From Ruminococcus sp. (lineage in GTDB: Bacteria > Bacillota > Clostridia > Oscillospirales > Ruminococcaceae), in the NCBI GenBank assembly GCA_017543595.1, contig JAFYFU010000118.1, positions 1 to 53,543 of the forward strand: 53,543 nucleotides of DNA, written 5' to 3'. This document shows, in pieces, positions 8,792 through 16,139 of this stretch. The position numbers and the translations under genes were made by a program. Numbering within the stretch: position 1 is the first letter of the stretch; the number at the start of each line of letters is the position of its first letter. Below the pieces are notes generated by a model. It searched no databases, had not been told where the DNA came from, and was given only the letters and a program-made list of their open reading frames with translations.

Positions 8792-10039
8792 ATGTACGAG
8801 AACAAAACAGAAGATTTACCCGTAAAGGCTGTTCTTGTCTGTGTCGATACGGGAGAATTTGATTCGGAGATTTCAATAGCGGAACTTTCCGAACTCGCAA
8901 AGACTGCAAATGCAGAACCGGTTGCGGAAGTTATCCAGAAAAGACCGACATTCGATTCAGCCGTCTGCATGGGCATGGGCAGACTTGAAGAACTTAAAGA
9001 AGAAATAGAAATTCTTGAAGCAGAACTTGTTATATTTGACCATGAACTGACGGGAGTTCAGGTAAGGAATATAGAAAATATTTTAAATGTCAGGGTCATA
9101 GACCGCACAACTCTCATACTTGATATTTTTGCGCAGAGAGCAAGAACCAAAGAAGGAAAATTGCAGGTCGAACTCGCCCAGCAGAAATATAGGCTTCCCC
9201 GTCTTATCGGCTTGGGTACATCTCTTTCAAGGCTCGGAGGCGGTATCGGCACGAGAGGACCCGGTGAGACAAAACTCGAAACCGACAGGCGACATATCCG
9301 CAGAAGAATCGAATATCTTGAAGATGAACTCGGACAGCTTAAAAAGCAGAGGAACTTTTCCCGCTCCCGAAGAAAAAAGGACGGCGTACTCTGTGCCGCA
9401 ATTGTCGGATATACCAATGTGGGGAAATCAACCCTTTTAAATGCCCTTACGGACGCAGGAGTGCTTGCGGAAAATAAGCTTTTTGCAACTCTCGATATAA
9501 CTTCCCGTGCAATAGAACTCCCTGACGGACGGAGCGTAATGCTTATAGATACGGTTGGACTTATCCGCAGACTTCCGCATAATTTGGTTGAGGCTTTCAA
9601 GTCTACCCTCGAAGAAGCCGCCAATGCAGATATAATTTTAAATGTTCAGGATTTGTCCTCTCCCGAATGTGCGGAGCAGGCAAAAGTCACCGAAAAGCTT
9701 TTATCTGAACTCGGCTGTGACGGAATCCCAAAAATAAACGTTATGAATAAATCCGACAAGGCACTTGACCCCGATATTTTATTTGAAGATGACAATACTG
9801 TCATAATAAGCGCAAAGCATTATTCGGGATTTGACAGACTTCTTGAATGTATCATGAAGAATCTCCCCGAAACCGCAAGGAGAATGAAGCTTATGATTCC
9901 CTATGAGAATACTGCCTTTATCGCAAAAATAAGACAGCAGGGCAAAGTCTTTTCGGAAGAATATACCGAAACGGGGACGCTTATAGATTCTCTTGTCGAT
10001 GTAAAGTTAATAAAAGAAGCGGAAAATTATATTATTTGA
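8792..10039 (+). CDS. hflX: Ribosome-associated GTPase HflX
   Basis: GTPase that binds and splits stalled 70S ribosomes. 415 residues: the HflX N-terminal domain (ELTGVQVRNIE; RTKEGKLQVELAQ), a glycine-rich linker (GIGTRGPGETKLE) and a Ras-like G domain with G1 GYTNVGKST (about 206-214), G3 DTVG and G4 NKSD. The ATG at 8792 follows GAGG at 5-6 bases; an in-frame TTG at 8768 inside the repeat lacks a ribosome site. The 3' end overlaps the convergent yqfD by 8 bases. Confidence 0.96.
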   Translation: MYENKTEDLPVKAVLVCVDTGEFDSEISIAELSELAKTANAEPVAEVIQKRPTFDSAVCMGMGRLEELKEEIEILEAELVIFDHELTGVQVRNIENILNVRVIDRTTLILDIFAQRARTKEGKLQVELAQQKYRLPRLIGLGTSLSRLGGGIGTRGPGETKLETDRRHIRRRIEYLEDELGQLKKQRNFSRSRRKKDGVLCAAIVGYTNVGKSTLLNALTDAGVLAENKLFATLDITSRAIELPDGRSVMLIDTVGLIRRLPHNLVEAFKSTLEEAANADIILNVQDLSSPECAEQAKVTEKLLSELGCDGIPKINVMNKSDKALDPDILFEDDNTVIISAKHYSGFDRLLECIMKNLPETARRMKLMIPYENTAFIAKIRQQGKVFSEEYTETGTLIDSLVDVKLIKEAENYII

Positions 10040-11186
10040 CATAAATTTCATTTTCACGACAGATATCGCCTTTTAGAGTGTATTCAACATTGTATGTTAT
10101 ACATTCGGGGGTGATATCTTTTTTTATATTTCTTTCAAGTATTTCCATATCGGAAGTAAAATTCTTTTCATAGAGATAAATTTTTTCTTTTATGATATTT
10201 TCAGCCTGCTCGGAAGTTATTGAAACTTCCGCAAAATCGGTTTCGGATATTCTTTTCTCATAAATCCCGACAGGGAGATATTTTCCGAAAAATTTAAAAT
10301 ATTTTATATTTTCCTCGGATTCAAAGCTTTTATAATCATTTCCGCCCGAAAGGGGAATTTTGATACCGAAAAAATCAAGACTGCGGAGAGTTTTATTGTT
10401 CCCCGTAAAGATTTTTCTTTTTTCGGAGAGATTTTCCGAAAAGCTTATATTTTCTTTATATATTCCTGTTATTTCTCCCATGGCATGATGAAAGACAATA
10501 TGACCCGTATCGTCACTTGTTACACCGCTTATGAGCATATCGCCCTCAAAGACGTAATCCCCGACTTTTTTCATGAGCATACCGTCACAGACGGAAGTAT
10601 AAGTTATTTGGGCGGTCTTGTCTGCGACAATATTGCAGGGCAGACGTTCGTTAATCATTTCGGGCTTTTCGACAGTCTCGGTTATCTGAACGACAAGGCG
10701 GTTTCCCGTATAGCGCATACCGACCCATGAAATCCCGTCAACCGTGAACATTAATTTATTTTCGCATTTGATAAAATTTATATCCCTTACGGGAGTGCCT
10801 TTTCTGATATTCATGCTTTCAAGGGCAGATAAAATTGTCTTGTCGCTGACTCTGGAATTTCCCTCTATTTCGATAGTAACGACAACCTGAGAGAAATAAA
10901 CCACGGCAAAGAAGATAATAATTATTCCCATGATTAATCCGAAACGCCTTTTATATTTTGAAATATTTTTTTCAACCGAGGGATATTCATTTATCTTTAA
11001 ATTAATATTATATTCATCGGCGAGAGCCTTTATTTTTTTCAAATCTTTTTTAAATGCGCTTGCATAGAATATATTATTTTTGCAGAACTGCCCGAAGCAA
11101 TTTATATTTCCTTTATGGATTCCATTTATAAAATCATATATATTTCCGCCGTCCGCACTTATCCGAAAATATCTTTTAATCCGCAA
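10032..11186 (-). CDS. yqfD: Sporulation protein YqfD family
   Basis: 384-residue membrane protein. The N-terminal soluble part is followed by one membrane segment (GIIIIFFAVVYFSQVVV, about 85-105) and a large external domain beginning IEIEGNSRVSD, a FtsQ/POTRA-like pattern typical of YqfD. In Bacillus it is needed in the mother cell around engulfment. Start choice: AAGGAGG is followed by TTG at 11192 with no spacing and by a second in-frame TTG at 11186 with a 7-base spacing, so the TTG at 11186 is preferred. It lies downstream of yqfC on the same strand, but repeats separate the two by about 218 bases. Confidence 0.9.
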   Translation of the reverse strand: MRIKRYFRISADGGNIYDFINGIHKGNINCFGQFCKNNIFYASAFKKDLKKIKALADEYNINLKINEYPSVEKNISKYKRRFGLIMGIIIIFFAVVYFSQVVVTIEIEGNSRVSDKTILSALESMNIRKGTPVRDINFIKCENKLMFTVDGISWVGMRYTGNRLVVQITETVEKPEMINERLPCNIVADKTAQITYTSVCDGMLMKKVGDYVFEGDMLISGVTSDDTGHIVFHHAMGEITGIYKENISFSENLSEKRKIFTGNNKTLRSLDFFGIKIPLSGGNDYKSFESEENIKYFKFFGKYLPVGIYEKRISETDFAEVSITSEQAENIIKEKIYLYEKNFTSDMEILERNIKKDITPECITYNVEYTLKGDICRENEIYVK

Positions 11187-11200
11187 ATCCAAACCTCCTT

Positions 11201-11306
11201 ATTTAGAATGGGGGAAGCCGCCCTTTGGTGCTTGACCTTTCGTTCACTCCGCTTTGCTCCGTTCACTCTCAGGTCAAGGGGCGGCTTTATCCCCCCAAGC
11301 CCCCCT
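11201..11306 (-). repeat. Family-2 hairpin repeat, full copy
   Basis: Read on the minus strand it starts AGGGGGGCTTGGGGGG and ends CCCCCATTCTAAAT. Outer arms AAGCCGCCC/GGGCGGCTT and inner arms CTTGACCT/AGGTCAAG enclose a GTGAACG-rich loop, the same plan as family 1. It ends next to the AAGGAGG of yqfD. Confidence 0.85.
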
Positions 11307-11402
11307 ATTTAAAATCGTCAAATTTCGCCTTTTGAGGCTTGCCTATTCACTCACTTCATTACATTACGTTCGTTCATACGGCAAGGGCGAAATTTTCCTC
11401 TT
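11307..11402 (-). repeat. Family-1 hairpin repeat, inverted copy
   Basis: A 96-bp unit matching the 8591 copies with a few substitutions, on the minus strand and therefore in the direction of yqfC-yqfD transcription. It separates yqfC from yqfD. Confidence 0.94.
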
Positions 11403-11404
11403 AA

Positions 11405-11641
11405 TTAACTTTCAAGTTCTATGCTTGAAATTCTGCCCCTGATTATAAGGCTGTCTGTTTTGAAATCATAGGCTTTAAGGTCATTCCCCCAGATATTTAT
11501 ATGCAGACAGCCTGAAACAAGCCTTATGAAAACTTCATTATATTCTTCTATTCTCTTGCAGTTTTCTATAATAATTTCTTTGTTACCGTTTATTGATATT
11601 TCCGAATCAAGATAAAATTTTTCATTGAATTTTTCGTGCAT
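11405..11641 (-). CDS. yqfC: YqfC/YabP family sporulation protein
   Basis: 78 residues, mostly beta-rich, with the YabP/YqfC pattern (SEISINGNKEIIIENCKRI; VSGCLHINIWGNDL; DSLIIRGRISSIE). In Bacillus and Clostridium the gene sits directly upstream of yqfD in the mother-cell regulon; the same order is kept here with a repeat insertion between. The ATG has GGGGAG 9 bases upstream. A GATATAT / CATAATTA pair 15 bases apart lies about 35 bases upstream and vaguely resembles a sigma-E promoter, but this is weak. Confidence 0.82.
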   Translation of the reverse strand: MHEKFNEKFYLDSEISINGNKEIIIENCKRIEEYNEVFIRLVSGCLHINIWGNDLKAYDFKTDSLIIRGRISSIELES

Positions 11642-11707
11642 TTGATATTTCTCCCCTGAATATAAATTAATTATGCATTAATATAATATGATATATCGGG
11701 TGATGAT

Positions 11708-12763
11708 ATGAAATCTTTTATTAAAATTTTTCTTTTGGTTATATTTGCATTTTTCTGCCTCACGGAAACTCAGACCGTAAAGGGAAATATAAATAATTCA
11801 GTAATTCGCTGTCTTGAAACGGTAATACCCTCTCTTTATGCCATGATGATAATATCCTCTCTGCTGACGAAAAGCGGACTGATTTCAAGAATATCGGGAT
11901 ATACGGGAATATTTCCGCCCGTCTTTTTATTTTCCGCATTTGCAGGCTATCCTGTCGGGATAAAAATACTCTGTGACGAGTACCAAAAGGGAAGTATTTC
12001 CAAAAAGCAGGCTGAATTTATGTCGGGGCTTTGTTACGGTGCAGGGAGTGCCTTTATAAACGGCTGCATTGCGGGGAAACTCTACGGGCAGGGAAACACG
12101 GGAAACATAATACTTATATCAACGGTTTCCGCAAATATAATTCTTTCAATTCCGATTATATTTTTTATCAAAAAAGCAAAAGTTAAAAATAATTCCGAAA
12201 TAAATATATCTTTTAATCTTCTCAATAACTGCATAACCGAAAGCGGAAAGTCAATGGCTGTCATATGCATGAGCATAGTTTCTTTTTCGGTCATTACGGC
12301 ATTTCTGAAATCCACGGGGATAATTTCAGTTACAGGGGATTTTATTTCGGAAATAATCGGCAGGGACAGAAATATATGCGAAAGCATGATATATACTTTA
12401 ATTGATATAACAAATGCGGAGAATCTCCCCAAAGGGGAATATTTGCTTTTGCCGTTTCTTTGCTTTGTAACGTCATTCGGCGGACTATGCGTAATATTCC
12501 AGTTAAAGGCACTGACAAACGGAAAAATCTCTCTCCTGCCCGTCATTTGTCTGAGGCTTTTAAGCGGAGTTCTGAGCGGAATAATCTGCCGTCTGATAAT
12601 GCCTTTCATGATTTGCGGAGAAGCCGTATATGTATCGGTGAATATGGGTATTCATAAGGCGGAATCCCCTGTGCCGTCAGTAATGCTGATACTTATGACA
12701 TTCTTTATATTTAAAGACAATAAATATAACAGGGGGGCTTGGGGGGAATCAGCCGCCCCTTGA
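11708..12763 (+). CDS. ylbJ: YlbJ (SpoVV) family membrane protein
   Basis: 351 residues, about eight hydrophobic segments, with the hallmark SAFAGYPVGIKI motif (about residues 75-86) and the NGCIAG/GYP-like re-entrant pattern of nucleoside-gate proteins. Bacillus YlbJ/SpoVV brings dipicolinate into the forespore. It is divergent from yqfC across 66 bases. The last 12 or so codons (from about 12731) and the stop codon are family-2 repeat sequence (GAWGESAAP), so the natural C-terminus has been replaced or extended by the repeat. The ATG has a weak GGTGAT ribosome site. Confidence 0.82.
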   Translation: MKSFIKIFLLVIFAFFCLTETQTVKGNINNSVIRCLETVIPSLYAMMIISSLLTKSGLISRISGYTGIFPPVFLFSAFAGYPVGIKILCDEYQKGSISKKQAEFMSGLCYGAGSAFINGCIAGKLYGQGNTGNIILISTVSANIILSIPIIFFIKKAKVKNNSEINISFNLLNNCITESGKSMAVICMSIVSFSVITAFLKSTGIISVTGDFISEIIGRDRNICESMIYTLIDITNAENLPKGEYLLLPFLCFVTSFGGLCVIFQLKALTNGKISLLPVICLRLLSGVLSGIICRLIMPFMICGEAVYVSVNMGIHKAESPVPSVMLILMTFFIFKDNKYNRGAWGESAAP

Positions 12764-12780
12764 CCTGAAAGTGAACGGAG
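12731..12780 (+). repeat. Family-2 repeat, truncated, overlapping the ylbJ 3' end
   Basis: Begins AGGGGGGCTTGGGGGG as at 11306, continues through AGCCGCCCCTTGACCTG and stops in the loop at GTGAACGGAGCA, where a family-1 unit takes over. Confidence 0.85.
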
Positions 12781-12783
12781 CAT

Positions 12784-12877
12784 GAGGAAAATTTGCGCCT
12801 TGTGCTGAGAATGAACGCAGCGCAGCGGAGTGAATGAAAGCACAAGCCTGAAAAGCGCAAATTTGACGATTTTAAAT
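12784..12877 (+). repeat. Family-1 hairpin repeat, third stem variant
   Basis: Outer arms AAATTTGCGC/GCGCAAATTT as in the 5984 copy, but inner arms CTTGTGCT/AGCACAAG: both sides changed together. It lies between ylbJ and the hydG-operon promoter. Confidence 0.92.
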
Positions 12878-12913
12878 AGTTATGCTCTACTAACAAAATT
12901 AATATTATTCCGC

Positions 12914-12943
12914 TTGACTTGAAACATGAAGATATGATATAAT
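12914..12943 (+). promoter_or_regulatory. Promoter of the TM1266-hydG operon
   Basis: TTGACT (12914-12919), 18-base spacer, TATAAT (12938-12943). Transcription should start near 12950, exactly at the first strand of the leader's long-range stem. Confidence 0.82.
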
Positions 12944-12948
12944 TAAAG

Positions 12949-13068
12949 ACACGGGCAGTCGGATTGTATTCGGCTATCGGTTCTTTGTAATGTATAGTTA
13001 TCGGTTCGGAATTTCCTGTTCCGAATCGTCTTAGAGCTGTCTGTCCGTGCGTACGGGCAGATTTTTTT
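12949..13068 (+). promoter_or_regulatory. Candidate riboswitch/attenuator leader of the hydG operon
   Basis: The 5' strand CACGGGCAG (12950-12958) can pair over 9 bp with CTGTCCGTG (13041-13049), closing a multibranch domain that holds a 10-bp hairpin (13002-13011 with 13019-13028) and a weaker one (12972-12977 with 12994-12999). The same CTGTCCGT is also the left arm of a terminator with ACGGGCAG at 13053-13060, an exact second copy of 12951-12958. The two folds exclude each other, the usual layout of a metabolite-controlled terminator in which the closed domain allows read-through. I do not recognise it as any known riboswitch class; the ligand is unknown. Confidence 0.7.
13041..13068 (+). 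terminator. Regulated terminator in the hydG leader
   Basis: CTGTCCGT/ACGGGCAG, 8 bp with one G-U pair, GCGT loop, followed by a seven-T run. It ends 25 bases before the start codon of the first gene. Confidence 0.85.
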
Positions 13069-13092
13069 ATTTATTGACAAAGAGGATTTATT

Positions 13093-13341
13093 ATGAATGA
13101 AGAAAGAATTGCTGTAATTGCAATAGTCGTTGACGAAATTTCTGCGGTCAGCGAAGTGAATAATATACTGCATGAATACAGCGATATGATAATAGGGCGC
13201 ATGGGTATTCCTTACAGGGAACGGGGAGTATCCGTAATTTCCGTTGCGGTTGACGCAGTACCCGACAAAATAAGCTGTTTAACAGGCAGGCTCGGACGGA
13301 TAGCGGGTATTTCCGTAAAGGCTGCCATATCAAAGAAATGA
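13093..13341 (+). CDS. TM1266-family iron-only hydrogenase system regulator
   Basis: 82 residues forming one ACT/NikR-like ferredoxin fold: strand-helix-strand RIAVIAIVVDE, a mid-segment MIIGRMGIPYRERGVSVISVAV and GRLGRIAGISVKAAIS. Proteins of this family are found next to [FeFe]-hydrogenase maturation genes and are annotated as putative regulators; there is no DNA-binding domain here, so the mechanism is unknown. GAGGA precedes the ATG at 7 bases. hydG follows after 10 bases, so the two are an operon under the leader RNA. Confidence 0.88.
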   Translation: MNEERIAVIAIVVDEISAVSEVNNILHEYSDMIIGRMGIPYRERGVSVISVAVDAVPDKISCLTGRLGRIAGISVKAAISKK

Positions 13342-13351
13342 GGTAAAATTT

Positions 13352-14803
13352 ATGTATGATGTGAAATCTCTCAAAGCAGAGGAATTTATCAATGATGAGG
13401 AAATCCTCGAAACGCTGAAATATGCGGACGAAAACAAAAGCAACAGGGAACTTGTTGAGCAGATTCTCGAAAAGGCTAAACCGAGAAAAACAGGCAGAGG
13501 CGTTGAATGTGCAGGACTTTCCCACCGTGAGGCAAGCGTTCTCCTCGCCTGCGATATTCCCGAAATGACAGAGAAAATATACTCCCTTGCAAGAGAAATA
13601 AAAGAAGCTTTCTACGGCGACAGAATTGTTATGTTCGCACCGCTTTATCTTTCCAACTACTGCGTAAATAAATGCGTATACTGTCCGTATCATATGCAGA
13701 ACAAGGAAATCCCCAGAAAGAAACTCACTCAGGAAGAAGTTAAGGCGGAAGTTATCGCTTTGCAGGATATGGGTCACAAGAGACTTGCCATTGAAGCAGG
13801 TGAAGACCCCGTGAACAATCCCATTGAGTATATCCTCGAATGTATCAATACTATCTATTCAATCAAGCACAAGAACGGTGCTATAAGACGAGTAAATGTC
13901 AATATCGCCGCAACAACCGTTGAGAATTACAAGAAACTCCATGACGCAGGCATAGGAACTTATATTCTCTTTCAGGAGACTTACCACAAGGACAGCTATG
14001 AAGTTCTTCACCCCGCAGGACCAAAGCATAATTATGCTTACCATACAGAGGCTATGGACAGAGCTATGGAGGGCGGTATTGATGATGTCGGTCTCGGAGT
14101 GCTTTTCGGTCTTGACAAGTACAGATACGAATTTGCGGGACTTCTCATGCACGCAGAACACCTTGAAGCCGTTCACGGCGTAGGACCTCACACAATAAGC
14201 GTTCCCAGACTTAAAAAAGCATCTGATATTGACCCCACACAGTTTGACAACGGCATTGATGACGATATTTTCGCAAAGATAGTCGCTTGCATAAGAATTG
14301 CCGTTCCCTATACGGGCATGATTATTTCCACAAGAGAAAGCGAAGAATGTCGAAATAAAGTTCTCGGTCTCGGAGTTTCGCAGATTTCAGGCGGTTCAAG
14401 AACTTCTGTCGGAGGATATGCAGGATATTCCGCCGATGAAAGACCCCACGACACCGAACAGTTTGACGTTTCAGACCAGAGAAGCCTTGACGAAGTTGTC
14501 AAATGGCTCATGGAAGGCGGTTATATCCCGTCATTCTGTACAGCCTGCTACCGTGAGGGAAGAACAGGCGACAGATTTATGGCATTGTGCAAAGTCGGTC
14601 AGATTCAGAACTGCTGTCACCCCAATGCACTTATGACCTTGCAGGAATTTTTAACAGACTATGCCTCCCCCGAAACAAAGAAAATCGGCGAGGAACTCAT
14701 AGCAAGAGAAATTCTCAACGTTCCCGATGAAAAACGCCGTCAGAGAGCAATTGATTACCTCAACGAAATAAAACAGGGCGGTAAGAGAGATTTCCGTTTT
14801 TGA
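13352..14803 (+). CDS. hydG: [FeFe]-hydrogenase maturation radical SAM enzyme HydG
   Basis: Tyrosine lyase that makes the CO and CN ligands of the H-cluster. 483 residues with the radical-SAM cysteines CVNKCVYC (CX3CX2C, about residues 104-111) binding the first 4Fe-4S, the ThiH-like TIM barrel (LAIEAGEDP) and the C-terminal CTAC...CC set (CX2CX22C) that binds the auxiliary Fe-S cluster carrying the dangler iron. Length is normal. GAGG precedes the ATG. HydE and HydF are not in this window. Its product would be used by the hydrogenase encoded at 33427-37600. Confidence 0.96.
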   Translation: MYDVKSLKAEEFINDEEILETLKYADENKSNRELVEQILEKAKPRKTGRGVECAGLSHREASVLLACDIPEMTEKIYSLAREIKEAFYGDRIVMFAPLYLSNYCVNKCVYCPYHMQNKEIPRKKLTQEEVKAEVIALQDMGHKRLAIEAGEDPVNNPIEYILECINTIYSIKHKNGAIRRVNVNIAATTVENYKKLHDAGIGTYILFQETYHKDSYEVLHPAGPKHNYAYHTEAMDRAMEGGIDDVGLGVLFGLDKYRYEFAGLLMHAEHLEAVHGVGPHTISVPRLKKASDIDPTQFDNGIDDDIFAKIVACIRIAVPYTGMIISTRESEECRNKVLGLGVSQISGGSRTSVGGYAGYSADERPHDTEQFDVSDQRSLDEVVKWLMEGGYIPSFCTACYREGRTGDRFMALCKVGQIQNCCHPNALMTLQEFLTDYASPETKKIGEELIAREILNVPDEKRRQRAIDYLNEIKQGGKRDFRF

Positions 14804-14841
14804 TTGTTTTGTGAAAGTTTCGTGCTTGTTTCGTGCTTTCC

Positions 14842-14870
14842 TTGACAAATTGATTCTCTTGTGATAGAAT
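14842..14870 (+). promoter_or_regulatory. Promoter of the 47-residue gene
   Basis: TTGACA (14842-14847), 17-base spacer, TAGAAT (14865-14870). Confidence 0.85.
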
Positions 14871-14918
14871 GTCATTAAGCATTGATATGCTGATAGAAAT
14901 ATACAGGAGGACAATGAA

Positions 14919-15062
14919 ATGTTTTATGATTTAATCGCTGTCGCAGCAGATTCACCCGTTACAGGAGACAATTTCCCGATAAAGATAATTATTATCGTCG
15001 CAGTAGTCGCTGCCGCAGTTGCAGGAGGCACAGCAATATTTACAAAGAAAAAAGATAAATAA
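14919..15062 (+). CDS. 47-residue membrane miniprotein resembling a sortase sorting signal
   Basis: A complete small gene: own promoter, AGGAGG 8 bases before the ATG and a strong terminator 9 bases after the stop. The product has a ten-residue lead (MFYDLIAVAA), an SPVTGD motif (residues 12-17), a hydrophobic span (IKIIIIVAVVAAAVAGGTAIF) and a basic tail (KKKDK). This is the tripartite build of a C-terminal cell-wall sorting signal ([NS]PxTGD type) with no passenger domain. By analogy it would sit in the membrane with the TG motif outside, but processing by a sortase is inference. A decayed gene end is less likely given the intact expression signals. Confidence 0.8.
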   Translation: MFYDLIAVAADSPVTGDNFPIKIIIIVAVVAAAVAGGTAIFTKKKDK

Positions 15063-15071
15063 TAATACTTA

Positions 15072-15104
15072 TATCCCTGTAATTTGTACGGGGATATTTT
15101 TTTT
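15072..15104 (+). terminator. Terminator of the 47-residue gene
   Basis: A 10-bp stem (TATCCCTGTA with TACGGGGATA, one G-T pair) and 5-base loop, followed by eight T residues. Confidence 0.93.
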
Positions 15105-15160
15105 ATGCAGATTATATAAAATATATTTTTTTAAATTCTTTCATTTGTGAAAAAATATTC

Positions 15161-15190
15161 TTGACATATAATGACAAAATATGTTATAAT
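15161..15190 (+). promoter_or_regulatory. Promoter of rpsB-tsf
   Basis: TTGACA (15161-15166), 18-base spacer, TATAAT (15185-15190). Confidence 0.9.
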
Positions 15191-15196
15191 ATTCAG

Positions 15197-15296
15197 GCAA
15201 TTCGCACGTTCGGTTTTTACGGGTTGGTGTGCTTTTCGGCATTGTCCGTAAGTCAAGCCGTGCGGAGGACTATATTAACCAATTTTTAAGGAGGAC
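15197..15296 (+). promoter_or_regulatory. Structured 5' leader of rpsB
   Basis: Nested pairings are visible: CGCACG (15203-15208) with CGTGCG (15259-15264), and inside it TTACGG (15217-15222) with CCGTAA (15246-15251). The ribosome site AAGGAGG follows at 15290-15296. A structured leader before rpsB fits feedback control by free S2, as known for many ribosomal protein operons; direct evidence is only the pairing. Confidence 0.55.
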
Positions 15297-15303
15297 TGCA
15301 AAA

Positions 15304-16059
15304 ATGGCAGTAGTTTCAATGAAACAGCTTCTCGAAGCCGGTGTTCACTTCGGACACCAGACAAGACGCTGGAACCCCAAAATGGCACCCTATATCTTCA
15401 CAGAAAGAAACGGTATCTACATTATCGACCTTCAAAAGACAGTTAAGAAGCTCGAAGATGCTTATATGTTTGTAAGAGATATTTCCGCAAACGGCGGAGA
15501 GGTTCTCTTTGTAGGTACTAAAAAGCAGGCAGGAGATTCCGTTAAGGAAGAAGCTACCCGTGCAGGCGCACACTACGTAAACGCAAGATGGCTCGGCGGT
15601 ATGCTCACAAACTTCAAAACTATCCAGACAAGAATCAGAAGACTCGAACAGCTCCACGCTATGGAAGAAGACGGTACTTTCGCACTTCTCCCCAAGAAGG
15701 AAGTTGTTAAGCTCAACCTCGAAATTGAGAAACTTGAAAAATTCCTCGGCGGTATCAAGACAATGAAGAAACTCCCCGCAGTTCTCTTTATCGTTGACCC
15801 CAGAAAAGAAAAAATCGCTGTTGCAGAAGCAAAGAAGCTCAATATCCCGATTGTTGCTATCGTTGATACAAACTGCGACCCCGATGAAGTTGATTACGTT
15901 ATCCCCGGAAACGATGACGCTATCCGTGCCGTAAAGCTTATCGCAGGCACAATAGCCAACGCTATCCTCGAAGGCAGACAGGGCGCAGACGCTGAAATCA
16001 CAGAAGCTCCCGAAACTGAGGAAGTTTCCGAAGAAGAAGTTCAGGCTGACGCTGAATAA
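15304..16059 (+). CDS. rpsB: 30S ribosomal protein S2
   Basis: 251 residues. Begins [27 protein letters not shown], the standard S2 N-terminus, with the VGTKKQA and [21 protein letters not shown] blocks and an acidic Glu-rich tail. The ATG at 15304 follows AAGGAGG at 7 bases; the open frame upstream is the leader. First gene of rpsB-tsf; codon use is strongly biased, as expected for high expression. Confidence 0.98.
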   Translation: MAVVSMKQLLEAGVHFGHQTRRWNPKMAPYIFTERNGIYIIDLQKTVKKLEDAYMFVRDISANGGEVLFVGTKKQAGDSVKEEATRAGAHYVNARWLGGMLTNFKTIQTRIRRLEQLHAMEEDGTFALLPKKEVVKLNLEIEKLEKFLGGIKTMKKLPAVLFIVDPRKEKIAVAEAKKLNIPIVAIVDTNCDPDEVDYVIPGNDDAIRAVKLIAGTIANAILEGRQGADAEITEAPETEEVSEEEVQADAE

Positions 16060-16078
16060 TCATAAATCACGAATTAAA

Positions 16079-16112
16079 GGGCTGCTGTCAGGTTCGGCAG
16101 CAGTCCGTTTTA
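16079..16112 (+). terminator. Attenuating hairpin between rpsB and tsf
   Basis: An 11-bp stem (GGGCTGCTGTC with GGCAGCAGTCC, G-U pairs included) and 6-base loop, followed by GTTTTA. The short T run suggests partial termination, setting the S2:EF-Ts ratio. Confidence 0.6.
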
Positions 16113-16139
16113 TAATATAATTAACAGGAGGTAATTACA

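Noticed and set aside
8470-8976. Minus-strand open frame of 168 codons with a 32-residue block repeated twice
   Set aside because: The block is the translated 96-bp tandem repeat; the frame has no ribosome site and runs across lipoprotein and hflX starts.
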